The translations under genes were made by a program, and so were the position numbers. A DNA stretch of 64,000 bases from Odoribacter sp. AF15-53 (GTDB lineage Bacteria > Bacteroidota > Bacteroidia > Bacteroidales > Marinifilaceae). The DNA lies in assembly GCF_003479425.1 (NCBI RefSeq), contig NZ_QUHC01000002.1:310001-374000 (forward strand). The letters run 5' to 3'. The notes under the pieces were generated by a model. That model was not told the origin of the DNA and ran no database searches. It saw nothing but the letters and a program-made list of their open reading frames with translations. This document shows positions 9,687 through 19,271 of this stretch, in pieces (the stretch's first letter is position 1; each line of letters opens with the position of its first letter).

Positions 9687-10094
9687 TTTTATATGCTTTA
9701 AAAGGTTACATAAATCAATTCTTTACCGGGCATAAACCCGATCTAAATTTTGTTTTTAAATTAATGTGCAAAGATAATAAATAAAGAGCAAAGAAGAAAG
9801 TAAAAGGGAATCTTAAGTGGCTTCGCCAAGTTGCAAGTTACAAGTTTGCAAGTTACAGGTTATGAACTTAAACGAAAATCATCAAGCATACAAACGATAT
9901 CCGACAACAAAAAATTTACATTTTTCCTCCTTTTTGTTAAAAAACTACTTTACATTTTTAGTGTCTATATTATAGAACTGAAACACAAACGTATAACCCG
10001 ATTTATCTCGAACCTGTTAAAAAATATAATCGGGATTCTTTTGAAATCCCAAGGAAATTCTGCTTCTTTGTAGCAGAATAGGAGAAAGTAGATA
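9687..10094. other. Intergenic region between divergent lysS and recJ
   Basis: This 408-bp AT-rich stretch holds the lysS promoter and leader and a cluster of CAAGTTACAAGTTTGCAAG-type repeats at 9826-9862, the same family as in the lysS-gpsA gap. Its last 200 bases lead into recJ. AGGAG at 10080-10084 is a fairly good Shine-Dalgarno sequence for recJ, which is unusual in this window. The short open frames here have no recognisable protein character. Confidence 0.6.
9769..9799 (-). promoter_or_regulatory. Bacteroidetes-type promoter of lysS
   Basis: On the minus strand TATCTTTG (9769-9776) is an exact TAnnTTTG -7 box, and TTTC (9796-9799) lies 19 bp upstream as a -33 element. The leader to the lysS ATG would be about 75 nt. 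No T-box-like structure was recognised. Confidence 0.62.
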
Positions 10095-11813
10095 ATGAAA
10101 AAAAGATGGGTTATCAACACCCCACCCGAGTGGGAAAAAATTGACAAATTATCCAAAGAACTTAACTGCAGTCACGTCATTGCGAATTTGCTATTGCAAC
10201 GCGGTGTACCTACTGCGGAAGAGGCCCATGCTTTCTTCAATCCGACTCTCAACATGCTCCACGATCCATTCTTGATGAAAGATATGGACAAAGCGGTTAC
10301 CCGGTTGGAAAAAGCGATCGGCAACGAGGAAAAAGTTATGATCTACGGTGATTACGACGTAGACGGGACAACCGCGGTGGCTTTACTTTACAAGTACCTG
10401 AAAAATAAGTGCAACAAAGCGGAATATTATATTCCGGATCGTTACACGGAAGGATACGGAGTGTCTATTCGTGCGATTGATTATGCCGCCTTGAACGGGA
10501 TCACGCTCATGATCGTCACGGATTGCGGTGTAAAAGCCGTGGAAAAAGTACGTTATGCCAACTCCCAAGGCGTGGATATCATCATTTGCGATCACCACAC
10601 CCCAGGCGACGAACTTCCCGATGCCATTGCCGTGCTCGACCCGCAACGCAAAGATTGTAACTACCCTTATCGCTGGTTAAGCGGTTGCGGGGTCAGCTTC
10701 AAACTAGCACAGGCGTACAGCATCAAGCACAACCTTCCGATGTCGGATTTGTACAAATTGTTAGACTTGGTATGCGTCAGCATTGCCAGCGATATAGTCC
10801 CGATCACGGGCGAGAACCGCATTCTCGCACATTTCGGGTTGCTACAATTAAATCAAAAACCAAGCCTGGGATTAAAGACAATTCTAAATTTCTCCGGCAT
10901 TGGCAAAGACTTGACGATAAATGATATTGTTTTCCGCATCGGCCCGAAAATCAACGCGGCTGGTCGGGTCGAATCAGGCAACAAATCGGTAGAACTACTG
11001 ATTGCCGATGACGAGATCAAAGCTTCCGAGGTCGCCGCAAGCATCAACAATTTCAACGACCAACGCAAGAAACTGGATCACGACATCACTGAAGAAGCCC
11101 TCGAATACATCAACCAGTCCCACTACGATCAATCCCAAAAAGCTACCGTACTTTACAACCCGAACTGGCACAAAGGTGTCATCGGAATCGTGGCTTCCCG
11201 TCTGACGGAATATTATTACCGCCCGACAGTCATACTGACGGAATCCAACGGTCTGGCCACGGGGTCTGCTCGTTCCGTGGAAGGATTTGACCTGTATTAC
11301 GCCATTTCTCAATGCAGCGAATTCCTGGAAAACTACGGGGGACACAAATACGCGGCAGGGTTAACCTTGAAACTCGAAAACATTGAGCCATTCAAGGCAA
11401 AATTCCAGCAAATCGTGAGTGAAACCATCACGGAAGAGATGTTGACCCCCCAAATTAACATTGACGCTCAAATAAAACTGAACGATATTACCCCTGATCT
11501 TTATACGATGATTCAAAAATTTGCCCCGTTTGGCCCGAATAACACGATTCCCGTGTTCATGACCGATAACGTGACAAACTTCATCGGCTCAAAACAGGTA
11601 GGACGCAACAATGAACATTTGAAACTGGTCGTGGTGGATGACACGCGAATTTGCAATGACCGGAGCGGTATAGCGTTCGGCATGGGAGAATACTTTCCCC
11701 GGATCAGCAAGGGCGAGTATTTCGATATCTGCTACACGCTTCAAGAAAATGAATTCATGGGAAGAAGCGACATTCAAATGATGATTCGTGATATAAAATT
11801 CAAAGAGGACTAG
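10095..11813 (+). CDS. recJ: Single-stranded-DNA-specific exonuclease RecJ
   Basis: RecJ degrades single-stranded DNA 5' to 3' in recombination and mismatch/base-excision repair. The 572-residue protein has the DHH-family motifs: GDYDVDGTTA (85-94), the TDCG motif near 142-145 and DHH at 166-168. A DHHA1 region follows with WHKGVIGIVASRL and GGHKYAAGLTL, then an OB-fold C-terminus. It starts at the ATG at 10095 behind an AGGAG. The recR gene follows 4 bp after its stop, so the two repair genes form an operon. Confidence 0.95.
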   Translation: MKKRWVINTPPEWEKIDKLSKELNCSHVIANLLLQRGVPTAEEAHAFFNPTLNMLHDPFLMKDMDKAVTRLEKAIGNEEKVMIYGDYDVDGTTAVALLYKYLKNKCNKAEYYIPDRYTEGYGVSIRAIDYAALNGITLMIVTDCGVKAVEKVRYANSQGVDIIICDHHTPGDELPDAIAVLDPQRKDCNYPYRWLSGCGVSFKLAQAYSIKHNLPMSDLYKLLDLVCVSIASDIVPITGENRILAHFGLLQLNQKPSLGLKTILNFSGIGKDLTINDIVFRIGPKINAAGRVESGNKSVELLIADDEIKASEVAASINNFNDQRKKLDHDITEEALEYINQSHYDQSQKATVLYNPNWHKGVIGIVASRLTEYYYRPTVILTESNGLATGSARSVEGFDLYYAISQCSEFLENYGGHKYAAGLTLKLENIEPFKAKFQQIVSETITEEMLTPQINIDAQIKLNDITPDLYTMIQKFAPFGPNNTIPVFMTDNVTNFIGSKQVGRNNEHLKLVVVDDTRICNDRSGIAFGMGEYFPRISKGEYFDICYTLQENEFMGRSDIQMMIRDIKFKED

Positions 11814-11817
11814 ACAC

Positions 11818-12435
11818 ATGCAATCTTTATCTTCCAGACTGTTGGAAAAAGCGGTCGAACAATTCGCTTCCCTCCCGGGAATCGGGCGCAAAACAGCATT
11901 GCGCTACGTGCTTCACATGCTTCGGCAAAGTCCCGAAGAGGTAAAACAATTCACCGACAGTATTACCGCCCTGAAAGAATCGATAAAAGAGTGTCAATTC
12001 TGTCATAACATTTCCGATAGCGATACCTGCGAAATCTGCTCCGACCCGAAACGGGATTCACAAATCATCTGTGTCGTGGAAAACATCAAGGACATCATGT
12101 CCCTTGAGGCCACGGGACAATACCACGGCCTTTACCACGTTCTGGGTGGCATTATCTCCCCCATGGACGGAATCGGACCCTCCGACCTACATATCAGCAG
12201 CCTCCTCGAACGAGTAGCCAACCCTACCGTGAAAGAGATCATTTTTGCCCTGCGTGCCACCATCGAAGGAGACACCACGGGTTATTACATCTTCAAAAAA
12301 CTACCCCGCCGGGATGAAATCCTCGTCAGTACCCTCGCCAAAGGAATCGCCGTCGGCAACGACCTGGAATACACCGATGAACTCACGCTCGGTCGCTCTC
12401 TCGTCAACCGGGTGAAATTCAATTTGAATGGCTGA
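11818..12435 (+). CDS. recR: Recombination mediator protein RecR
   Basis: RecR forms a ring around DNA and, with RecF/RecO, loads RecA at gaps. The 205-residue protein has the N-terminal helix-hairpin-helix (LPGIGRKTALRYV, about 19-31), a four-cysteine zinc finger (Cys59, Cys62, Cys71, Cys74) and a Toprim domain beginning IICVVENIKDIMSLE. The length is standard. It directly follows recJ. A degraded sigma-factor fragment lies 55 bp downstream. Confidence 0.95.
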   Translation: MQSLSSRLLEKAVEQFASLPGIGRKTALRYVLHMLRQSPEEVKQFTDSITALKESIKECQFCHNISDSDTCEICSDPKRDSQIICVVENIKDIMSLEATGQYHGLYHVLGGIISPMDGIGPSDLHISSLLERVANPTVKEIIFALRATIEGDTTGYYIFKKLPRRDEILVSTLAKGIAVGNDLEYTDELTLGRSLVNRVKFNLNG

Positions 12436-12489
12436 TCTCTCAACAGGGAATTTTCAATTCGAATAGAAATACCCTAGTGTTAAGGGTGA

Positions 12490-12807
12490 GATAAGGCACC
12501 ATATATTGATCACCGGAAAGCCCAAGAACGTTACCTCCAAGACCCGGAAGGCATACACGGGACCGAATTTTTTCTGGATTCTATTATCGAAGAAGAAGTC
12601 TATTTTCTCATGCAGAAAGCGATCACGGAACTCCCCGATAAAATTCAGGAAATTTATAAATTAAGTCTCGCCGGGGAAACCAATGAATCCATCGCCGTTC
12701 AACTCGCCTTGACCGTCGATTCCGTGAAAGCCTACAAAAAAAGGGGCAAACAAATATTAAAAGAAAAACTACAGAATTTACTTATGTTCCTGAGCGTAAC
12801 GTTATAA
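12490..12807 (+). pseudogene. Decayed ECF sigma factor: C-terminal (sigma region 4) fragment
   Basis: An open frame follows a TGA at 12487-12489 and runs about 105 codons to a TAA at 12805-12807. It reads like the second half of a Bacteroidales ECF sigma factor: FLDSIIEEEVYFLMQKAITELPDKIQEIYKLS, then the region-4 helix-turn-helix NESIAVQLALTVDSVKAYKKRGKQILKEKL. No region 2 is present, and no plausible start precedes the homologous part; the first ATG (12610) would give only 65 residues. I infer a truncated gene, perhaps left when a sigma/FecR locus was rearranged. The alternative, a small helix-turn-helix protein starting at 12610, is less likely. Confidence 0.7.
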
Positions 12808-12810
12808 AAA

Positions 12811-12838
12811 TCAGGCTACCGATTATTCGATAGCCTGA
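12811..12838 (-). terminator. Intrinsic terminator of locus 1
   Basis: TCAGGCTA(T/C)CGA pairs with TCG(G)TAGCCTGA around an ATAA loop. On the minus strand the stem is followed by TTTTTATAAC. It lies 35 bp after the stop of the TlpA-like gene, the last gene of locus 1. Confidence 0.82.
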
Positions 12839-12872
12839 CAATATAATTCTTGAATACAAGATCTCGCCCGTA

Positions 12873-14243
12873 TCACTTCATTAATTCCAGCAATTGCATT
12901 TTCAATTTCGGATCGGAAGGGCGTTTTGCATAAGCATCCACGATCTTACCCTCTTTATCAATGATAACAATCCGGGGAACCGAATGAATCAGATAAGCTT
13001 TCACTAAATCGGATTTAAAACCTCCCGGTACATTCAAGCGGTACTCCGCACCTTTCTTATCTTGAATCATCTGTTTCCAGAGCCCGATCAACTCATCCCC
13101 AACATCCAACGACATTGAAGCGAACACGACAGGCATACCCTTCATCTCTTCAGCCAACTTCTCCATATAAGGCATTTCGGCCCGACAGGGGACACACCCG
13201 GTAAACCAAAAGTCCAACACTTGCATTTTCCCTTTAAACTGGTCGGAAGTATACTCTTTTCCGTTTATATCCACAGCCTTAAACTCCGGTGCAGGCATTC
13301 CGCGTAATATGGACTTATTCGCTTCACGAGCTTGTTGATAACGAGCTTCAATAGCGGGCAATTGAGCTATTGCCGCCGTGTCCGTAATCAAACGACGCAC
13401 ATTCATCACGTAAGTAGGTAATTCATCCGAATACCCCTTATCCAACGTGAAATTCAATAAATTGATCAAAAACAACGAACGCACTTTATCATTCTCTATT
13501 CGCCCGGCATAAATCTCCATATACTTATCCGGAGATACCTCAATCATTCCCTCTTTTTCCATTCGCTCGAAAGCCGCCAGCATCGTTTTAAACCATTTCG
13601 GAAGACGAGTTATCAAGGGATCATCAAATTTCAAATCTTTCAAAAAGTCATAATAGTTATCCGGCAAATTAACATCCACTTTCATGAACATCGCCATAAG
13701 CTCCGGCCCTTCCAACAATTGGTTATAAAAACCGTACTGGTATTTCAACGTTTGCTGGTGAATAAACTCCGGGGAGAGTCCTGATTTATTCAACTTTTCG
13801 AGAATACGGCTTAATTCTTCCCGGTTTATCTTCATCCATTCCGCAGAATAAGTAGGAATTTCCCGCGATACAGCCGCCGTGAACGGGTTCTCGGCCAAGA
13901 ACGTGTTTTCTGCCGCAAGATCCCCCTTAAAGGTCACGCCATCAGCATCCTCACAAATTTCCATTTGAGCTCCGGGGACAAGATACACGGAATAAAAACG
14001 CTGTTTTGTACTCGTGTACTGGTAATATCCCGGTTCTTCCAACTCTACCGTGAAAACCACATTCCCCAACGAATCCGGAACCACCTTCTCGTATCCCGAT
14101 TTACCTTCCGGTTGAAAATAGAAACTCCCCTCGTTCGAAACCCGGAACACAACTCTTGCCTCGTTAGTCTTCGCTTTTTGACATCCGGTTCCGGCAAAAG
14201 CCAGAACCAGAATCATCAAAAGCATACTATAACCACACTTCAT
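12873..14243 (-). CDS. TlpA/ResA-like thioredoxin-fold lipoprotein
   Basis: The 456-residue protein has a lipoprotein signal ending AGTGC (Cys21), so it is probably anchored to a periplasm-facing membrane or exported. A 280-residue N-terminal region resembles the DUF4369-type beta domain plus helices found before thioredoxin domains in Bacteroidetes. The C-terminal AhpC/TlpA redoxin domain (about 312-456) has the redox pair Cys350-Val-Pro-Cys353 in WFTGCVPCR. It probably acts as a thiol-disulfide oxidoreductase. Its ATG overlaps the SusD stop by one base (TAATG), indicating translational coupling. A thioredoxin in place of glycosidases suggests the locus handles a non-polysaccharide ligand, perhaps peptide; that is inference. 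Confidence 0.87.
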   Translation of the reverse strand: MKCGYSMLLMILVLAFAGTGCQKAKTNEARVVFRVSNEGSFYFQPEGKSGYEKVVPDSLGNVVFTVELEEPGYYQYTSTKQRFYSVYLVPGAQMEICEDADGVTFKGDLAAENTFLAENPFTAAVSREIPTYSAEWMKINREELSRILEKLNKSGLSPEFIHQQTLKYQYGFYNQLLEGPELMAMFMKVDVNLPDNYYDFLKDLKFDDPLITRLPKWFKTMLAAFERMEKEGMIEVSPDKYMEIYAGRIENDKVRSLFLINLLNFTLDKGYSDELPTYVMNVRRLITDTAAIAQLPAIEARYQQAREANKSILRGMPAPEFKAVDINGKEYTSDQFKGKMQVLDFWFTGCVPCRAEMPYMEKLAEEMKGMPVVFASMSLDVGDELIGLWKQMIQDKKGAEYRLNVPGGFKSDLVKAYLIHSVPRIVIIDKEGKIVDAYAKRPSDPKLKMQLLELMK

Positions 14244-15682
14244 TATTTTGTATTTTGAGTTAAATTACTTGTCTCCATTGCATTCTTCGGGAAAGGCCAG
14301 ATCAACAACGGAGAATCCGGTCTCAACGTGTAAGTTTTCGTGGTAATCTCACCCGTTGTAGAATTCTTCATGACGTAATCTTTCGTAAGCGTTTCATTAA
14401 ATTCCGCACAGAAACGACGCATGTCAAAGAACCCGTTCGACGTCAACAACAACTCCCGCTTCCGCTCGTCACGAACCAACCGGAATGCTTCATTTGCATC
14501 TGCGGCATCCAAATCCTCGTAAGTTCCCGGTTTCATCCTCATTTTTCTCAATTCATTCAGATAATGTAAGGCATTCCCTTTATCTCCCTTACGAGCGTAA
14601 CACTCGGCAACCATCAAATAAACCTCTGATAACCGTATTCCTCCGCAATTCCATTTAATGTTTGAATTCATCATAGCCACCGCACCCACTTCTGCCGTGG
14701 GACGATCCGGCATATAATATGCAAAACACATAATATACCGCAAATCCGAATTCTTATCATACAAATCTATAATCGGCTTACGGACATAAGACGGAGACGG
14801 AGAAAACTGGTTCAACCCAAATTGGAACAACAAGTTTTCAGGATCATCTATCGCACGGGACACATACATTACCCACATCGAAGGCGACGAGGGAAGAAAC
14901 GGAAACTCAGAAACCAATTGAGTATACAAGGCCGGCATATCCCACAACTTGTGATAATCCGATTTCAGGGCATTCAACCCGGCATTCAAGGCGCTATCAA
15001 TTTCTCCTTTATATAAATGCACCTTGGCTTTCAAGGCATAACCGAAATATTTATCCGGACGAAGAGCACTGGCTGCTCTTTCGGGCAATCCGGGCAAAGC
15101 TGCCGTAATATCCCGCTCGATAGAATTATACACCTCTGCTACCGAATATTGTTTACTGGTCGATTCCAAGTTCAACTCTTCATGTAGGATAATCCCGTTA
15201 TCCGCCTCCGCGGTATTCTTATCATAGAATTTTGCATACGTATTAACCAAAAAGAAATTATTATACGCTCTCATGATCCGAGCCTGGGCTTTTCCAAGAA
15301 TTTTATCCTCAGATGGTCCTTCTGCATCATCAATATTCGAGATCACCACGTTATATTTCGCGATCCTTGCATAGCAATAGTTATAAAGCTCGCTGGATTC
15401 CGTATACTCGTAACGACTCTTCTCTTCATCCCAGAAGAAAGATATTGATTGTAACGGATATTGATAGACATCCAGCAACGGCATATTATAATTACACACT
15501 TCATTTGCCATATACCAGAAATTTTCCATATCATAACACGGATCTATTTCCTCTATCAATCCCAGATAATCACTTGTCGAATTCAGCACGGATTGTCCCT
15601 TAGGAACAACATCCAGGAAATTATCACACGCTGAAAAAAACATGGATAAGCACAAAATGCTAATTGCAATATATTTTTTCAT
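14243..15682 (-). CDS. SusD/RagB-family outer-membrane nutrient-binding lipoprotein (locus 1)
   Basis: The 479-residue lipoprotein has a signal peptide ending FSAC (Cys19), followed by DNFLDVVPKGQ, typical of SusD N-termini. The TPR-like helical scaffold is visible (KAQARIMRAYNNFFLVNTYA; YALKAKVHLYKGEIDSAL; VAECYARKGDKGNALHYLNELRKMR). The C-terminal SusD signature RDERKRELLLTSNGFFDMRRF is present. SusD proteins cap the SusC barrel on the cell surface and bind the ligand. The gene lies 11 bp downstream of SusC and overlaps the TlpA-like gene by one base. Confidence 0.93.
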   Translation of the reverse strand: MKKYIAISILCLSMFFSACDNFLDVVPKGQSVLNSTSDYLGLIEEIDPCYDMENFWYMANEVCNYNMPLLDVYQYPLQSISFFWDEEKSRYEYTESSELYNYCYARIAKYNVVISNIDDAEGPSEDKILGKAQARIMRAYNNFFLVNTYAKFYDKNTAEADNGIILHEELNLESTSKQYSVAEVYNSIERDITAALPGLPERAASALRPDKYFGYALKAKVHLYKGEIDSALNAGLNALKSDYHKLWDMPALYTQLVSEFPFLPSSPSMWVMYVSRAIDDPENLLFQFGLNQFSPSPSYVRKPIIDLYDKNSDLRYIMCFAYYMPDRPTAEVGAVAMMNSNIKWNCGGIRLSEVYLMVAECYARKGDKGNALHYLNELRKMRMKPGTYEDLDAADANEAFRLVRDERKRELLLTSNGFFDMRRFCAEFNETLTKDYVMKNSTTGEITTKTYTLRPDSPLLIWPFPKNAMETSNLTQNTK

Positions 15683-15693
15683 AACTACCGATC

Positions 15694-18600
15694 TTAAAAA
15701 TTAATATTCAAACCAAACACGTACGTGGTAACCTGCTCCTGAGTACGCGTTCCCTCATTCGCATTGAACGCTTCGGGGTCGATACCTTCTTTGTTTTTTG
15801 CCCAATAGAACGGGTTATTCACCTGAGCACGCAAGCTAATATTACTTAATTTCAAATATTTAACCCAATCTTGCGGCAACACGTAAGAAAGACCGATATT
15901 CCGGCATTTTACAAATGAAGCACTCAACACGTGAACATCGGCATATCTCCACTGTAAATTCCGATCCTGCTGCGATCCGTAAAGCCCCATAGCCGGGATA
16001 TCCGTATCGGTATTTTCCGGAGTCCAACGTTTAGCCATATCCTTGTGCATGTTTCCTGATATCTCTCCATAACCCGGATTAAACATATCGGGTGCATACA
16101 TGGAATATAACGGGGTCACGTCATTGCGCAAAGAATGCCCTGCATAATACACGAACTTGGTAAACAATTCCAACGTCTTCCATTTCAAATTAACAGTCAA
16201 CGCCCCATTCCATTTCGGCGCCAATTGTCCCTTCACCACAAGCGCTTTGATATCGCGTACGGAAGTACCGGACTGAACCTCCCCGTTCTCGTCGTACACG
16301 GACGGATCGCCTGTCTCCGTCAACCCGGCATAACGATAGGCATAAATGCTACCATAGGTATCCCCCTCCAAATAATTAGAATAGGGATAGAGCAACATAT
16401 CCGACGCGTTAGAAGGCGTGAACCCTATTTTCTCGATCTTGTTCTTATTATAAGCAGCTGTAAACATCGTGTTCAAAGACCAATCTTTATATTTCTTCAA
16501 CCAATCGTAAGCAATACTAAACTCTACACCAATGTTTTTCATCTCCCCGTTATTCACTCTGGCAGAAGTAAATCCCAAAGATGGATCCAATGTCTTGTTT
16601 GCCAACAAATCGGTGCTATACCTTCTGTACACATCGAAAGAACCGTTTAAACGGGCAAAAAGTGAAAAATCAACACCGACATTCAAAGAAGAGGTCTTTT
16701 CCCAACGTAACATCTTATTAGGAGGAGATACGATATCGGTCACATCCGAATTCGTCCACATGGATGATATATAAGCACCTATCAGGTAAGGCGAAGAACT
16801 CTGATCCACGTTACCGGTAATACCGTACGTAACCCTCAATTTCAACAAATCCAACGCCTTAATATCACGCATAAAAGATTCACTTGTAATATTCCAACTA
16901 GCCCCCAACGACCACAGAGGACGATAACGATATTTCGGGTCCGTACCGAAAAGATCGGCCTGATCCACACGGATACTACCATTCAACGTGTAACGTCCGG
17001 CATACGTGTAACCGGCATTGGCATACGCAGAAACATAACGATGTTTCGTTTCTCCGTTACTTATATTCTCGGATAAATTGAATGCTCTAGAGGTATTTAG
17101 CTGTCCGATCACCCCTTTTTGAGTCAAAGTCAACCAATCAACCTGCGCATAAGTCAATTTATCTTTATCATAACCATACACTTCATTGGCAGAACTATTC
17201 CATTGATCCTGACGAATTTCACCTCCTAAAAGAACTGAAACTTCATGATCATCGGAAATCGCTTTCTGGTAATTGATTTGTGCCCGGAAATTATAGAATT
17301 CATTCCGGTTGTGATTTTTCAAAAGATGTCCGCCATCCGGGACATTATACACGAAATTCCCGTATGAATCGACCGAAGCAAACTGATTGATCAACTCACG
17401 CATCTTATAAGACTCAACTTCATCGTATTGATCCTTATCCGTATTACTCCTCTCGTACTGGAATTTCAAGCCCAGATCCAACCCTTCCATTAATTTAAAA
17501 TCCGTATGGGCAAAAAACTTCAGATACAAATCTTTCGTGGTTATCATGTTCTGCTTGGAAGCTTCCAAAGAGTTATATCCCATGAATTTCAATCCCTCCG
17601 TCTCGTTAATATCCTGTGCCATGTAATAATTCCGGTAATATTGGTACACCAGATTTCCATCATCATCTCTCAACCGTTCATAAGGCATCGTATTCATAAA
17701 GCCGGCCTGTCCGTTACTAGCCTCCGAACGCGAGAAATAAGAATTAGCCCCGTAAGTTAATTTAAACCAATCGGTCACGTTCATTTCATTCTTCAAATAC
17801 ACGCTAAAACGCTTATTACTTGAACTCTTCGCGTAACTCCCCTGATCTTCATAACGGAAAGACAAAAACAGGTTAGAATGCTCCCCTCCTCTTGCTATGG
17901 ATAGATTATAATCCTGCGTAACAGCCGTATGTTCCAGTGCCTTGCGAGCCTCCTTACGGTAATCATTTTTACGCATAGCATCCAGTTTTTGATCCAATTC
18001 ATCCTGAGTCAGATTTCCCAAAGACATTTCATAATACAAACGTTCTACGCTCGTCAAATTACTCGGATTAGACCGATCATTCTTTAATGCAAAATAATCT
18101 GCAGGATTTTGTTGATAGGTCGGATTATTCTGTATAAACTCCTTTTCAAAATCAATAATATCACTTGTAGACGCGTAATCCAAATACCCCATATCAGGTA
18201 AGGGATTAATATAAAAACCGGCAGATACATTTACATTTGTCTTATTCTTATTGGCTTTTTTCGTAACGACCACGATCACCCCGTTGGAAGCCCTCACCCC
18301 ATAAAGTGATGTAGCGGCAGCATCTTTCAACACCGTAACCGATTCAATATCATTCGGGTTAAGCACACTCAACGAAGCATTTGTCACCTGCCCGTCAATC
18401 ACCAGTAAAGGAGTCGAACCTACGGCAAAAGACGATCTTCCCCGGATAGCCATCGTACCCCCGTAATTCATCAATCCCGGGGTAATTCCCTCCAACTTGC
18501 TTGTCAAATCAATGGCCTGCACCTGATCCAGCTTACGGGAGTTCAAGATAACAGCGGAACCCGTCGATCTTTCCCGTGAAATCGTCTGGTACCCGGTAGC

Positions 18601-19230
18601 AACCACCTCGCCCAACATCTCGGCTTCCTCTTCCAACACCACGTTCAACACTTTATCCCCCTCCGTCATCACCTCTTTCGTCTTCATTCCCACGAAAGAA
18701 AAAACCAGCAACGTGTTTCTCTCTTTCACTCTTAACTCAAATGTACCGTCAGGATTTGTCGCCGCTCCCGTTGTGGTTCCTTTCACGATAACCGTCACTC
18801 CCGGCAACGGCAAACCGAATTCATCTTTCACCGTTCCTTTCACCAGAAATCCGTCTTCTTTCTTCGTGTCATCTTTATAAGAAATCACGAAAAATTCCCC
18901 CTCCCGTTCAAACTTAAACGGTTTATCCTGCAATAATATCCCCAAACTCTCTTCAATACTTTTATTTTCCAACTTTACAGAAACCTGATAACGATTCAGA
19001 TCATCATAATTGAAAACAAATTTGCAATCCGCAACTTCTCCCAATTGCTTCAAGGCCTGAGAAAGCGTGGCCTTCTCAAACGTCAGATTTATATCCCGAT
19101 TTTGCGACATTCCCGATGCAATACTCGTGAAAAAACACAGAGAAAGCATAAATTGAACAAGCAAAACCCTCAACATGATCCCGCTTCGCCCCTTGCAAGC
19201 AGAACCATTACAGTTCAAAATCATTGCCAT
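15694..19230 (-). CDS. SusC/RagA-family TonB-dependent receptor with STN domain (locus 1)
   Basis: The 1178-residue outer-membrane transporter has an N-terminal signal anchor (about 20-42) and an STN signalling domain (about 50-112, LTFEKATLSQALKQLGEVADCKFVFNYDD). A CarboxypepD-reg-like domain follows (about 126-205, VKGTVKDEFGLPLPGVTVIVKGT), then a plug with the SusC motif KDAAATSLYGVRASNGVIVVVTKK and a C-terminal beta-barrel ending in FGLNINF. The STN domain contacts FecR in the periplasm, which agrees with the adjacent FecR and sigma genes. The ligand cannot be inferred. The ATG lies 41 bp after fecR. Confidence 0.95.
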   Translation of the reverse strand: MAMILNCNGSACKGRSGIMLRVLLVQFMLSLCFFTSIASGMSQNRDINLTFEKATLSQALKQLGEVADCKFVFNYDDLNRYQVSVKLENKSIEESLGILLQDKPFKFEREGEFFVISYKDDTKKEDGFLVKGTVKDEFGLPLPGVTVIVKGTTTGAATNPDGTFELRVKERNTLLVFSFVGMKTKEVMTEGDKVLNVVLEEEAEMLGEVVATGYQTISRERSTGSAVILNSRKLDQVQAIDLTSKLEGITPGLMNYGGTMAIRGRSSFAVGSTPLLVIDGQVTNASLSVLNPNDIESVTVLKDAAATSLYGVRASNGVIVVVTKKANKNKTNVNVSAGFYINPLPDMGYLDYASTSDIIDFEKEFIQNNPTYQQNPADYFALKNDRSNPSNLTSVERLYYEMSLGNLTQDELDQKLDAMRKNDYRKEARKALEHTAVTQDYNLSIARGGEHSNLFLSFRYEDQGSYAKSSSNKRFSVYLKNEMNVTDWFKLTYGANSYFSRSEASNGQAGFMNTMPYERLRDDDGNLVYQYYRNYYMAQDINETEGLKFMGYNSLEASKQNMITTKDLYLKFFAHTDFKLMEGLDLGLKFQYERSNTDKDQYDEVESYKMRELINQFASVDSYGNFVYNVPDGGHLLKNHNRNEFYNFRAQINYQKAISDDHEVSVLLGGEIRQDQWNSSANEVYGYDKDKLTYAQVDWLTLTQKGVIGQLNTSRAFNLSENISNGETKHRYVSAYANAGYTYAGRYTLNGSIRVDQADLFGTDPKYRYRPLWSLGASWNITSESFMRDIKALDLLKLRVTYGITGNVDQSSSPYLIGAYISSMWTNSDVTDIVSPPNKMLRWEKTSSLNVGVDFSLFARLNGSFDVYRRYSTDLLANKTLDPSLGFTSARVNNGEMKNIGVEFSIAYDWLKKYKDWSLNTMFTAAYNKNKIEKIGFTPSNASDMLLYPYSNYLEGDTYGSIYAYRYAGLTETGDPSVYDENGEVQSGTSVRDIKALVVKGQLAPKWNGALTVNLKWKTLELFTKFVYYAGHSLRNDVTPLYSMYAPDMFNPGYGEISGNMHKDMAKRWTPENTDTDIPAMGLYGSQQDRNLQWRYADVHVLSASFVKCRNIGLSYVLPQDWVKYLKLSNISLRAQVNNPFYWAKNKEGIDPEAFNANEGTRTQEQVTTYVFGLNINF

Positions 19231-19271
19231 AAATAAAATTTTAATTTAGGTTACTATAAATTCTTTTTCAT

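Noticed and set aside
9687..9768. T-box or other riboswitch in the lysS leader
   Set aside because: The leader is short and lacks a T-box sequence or specifier stem; T-boxes are also not expected in this phylum.
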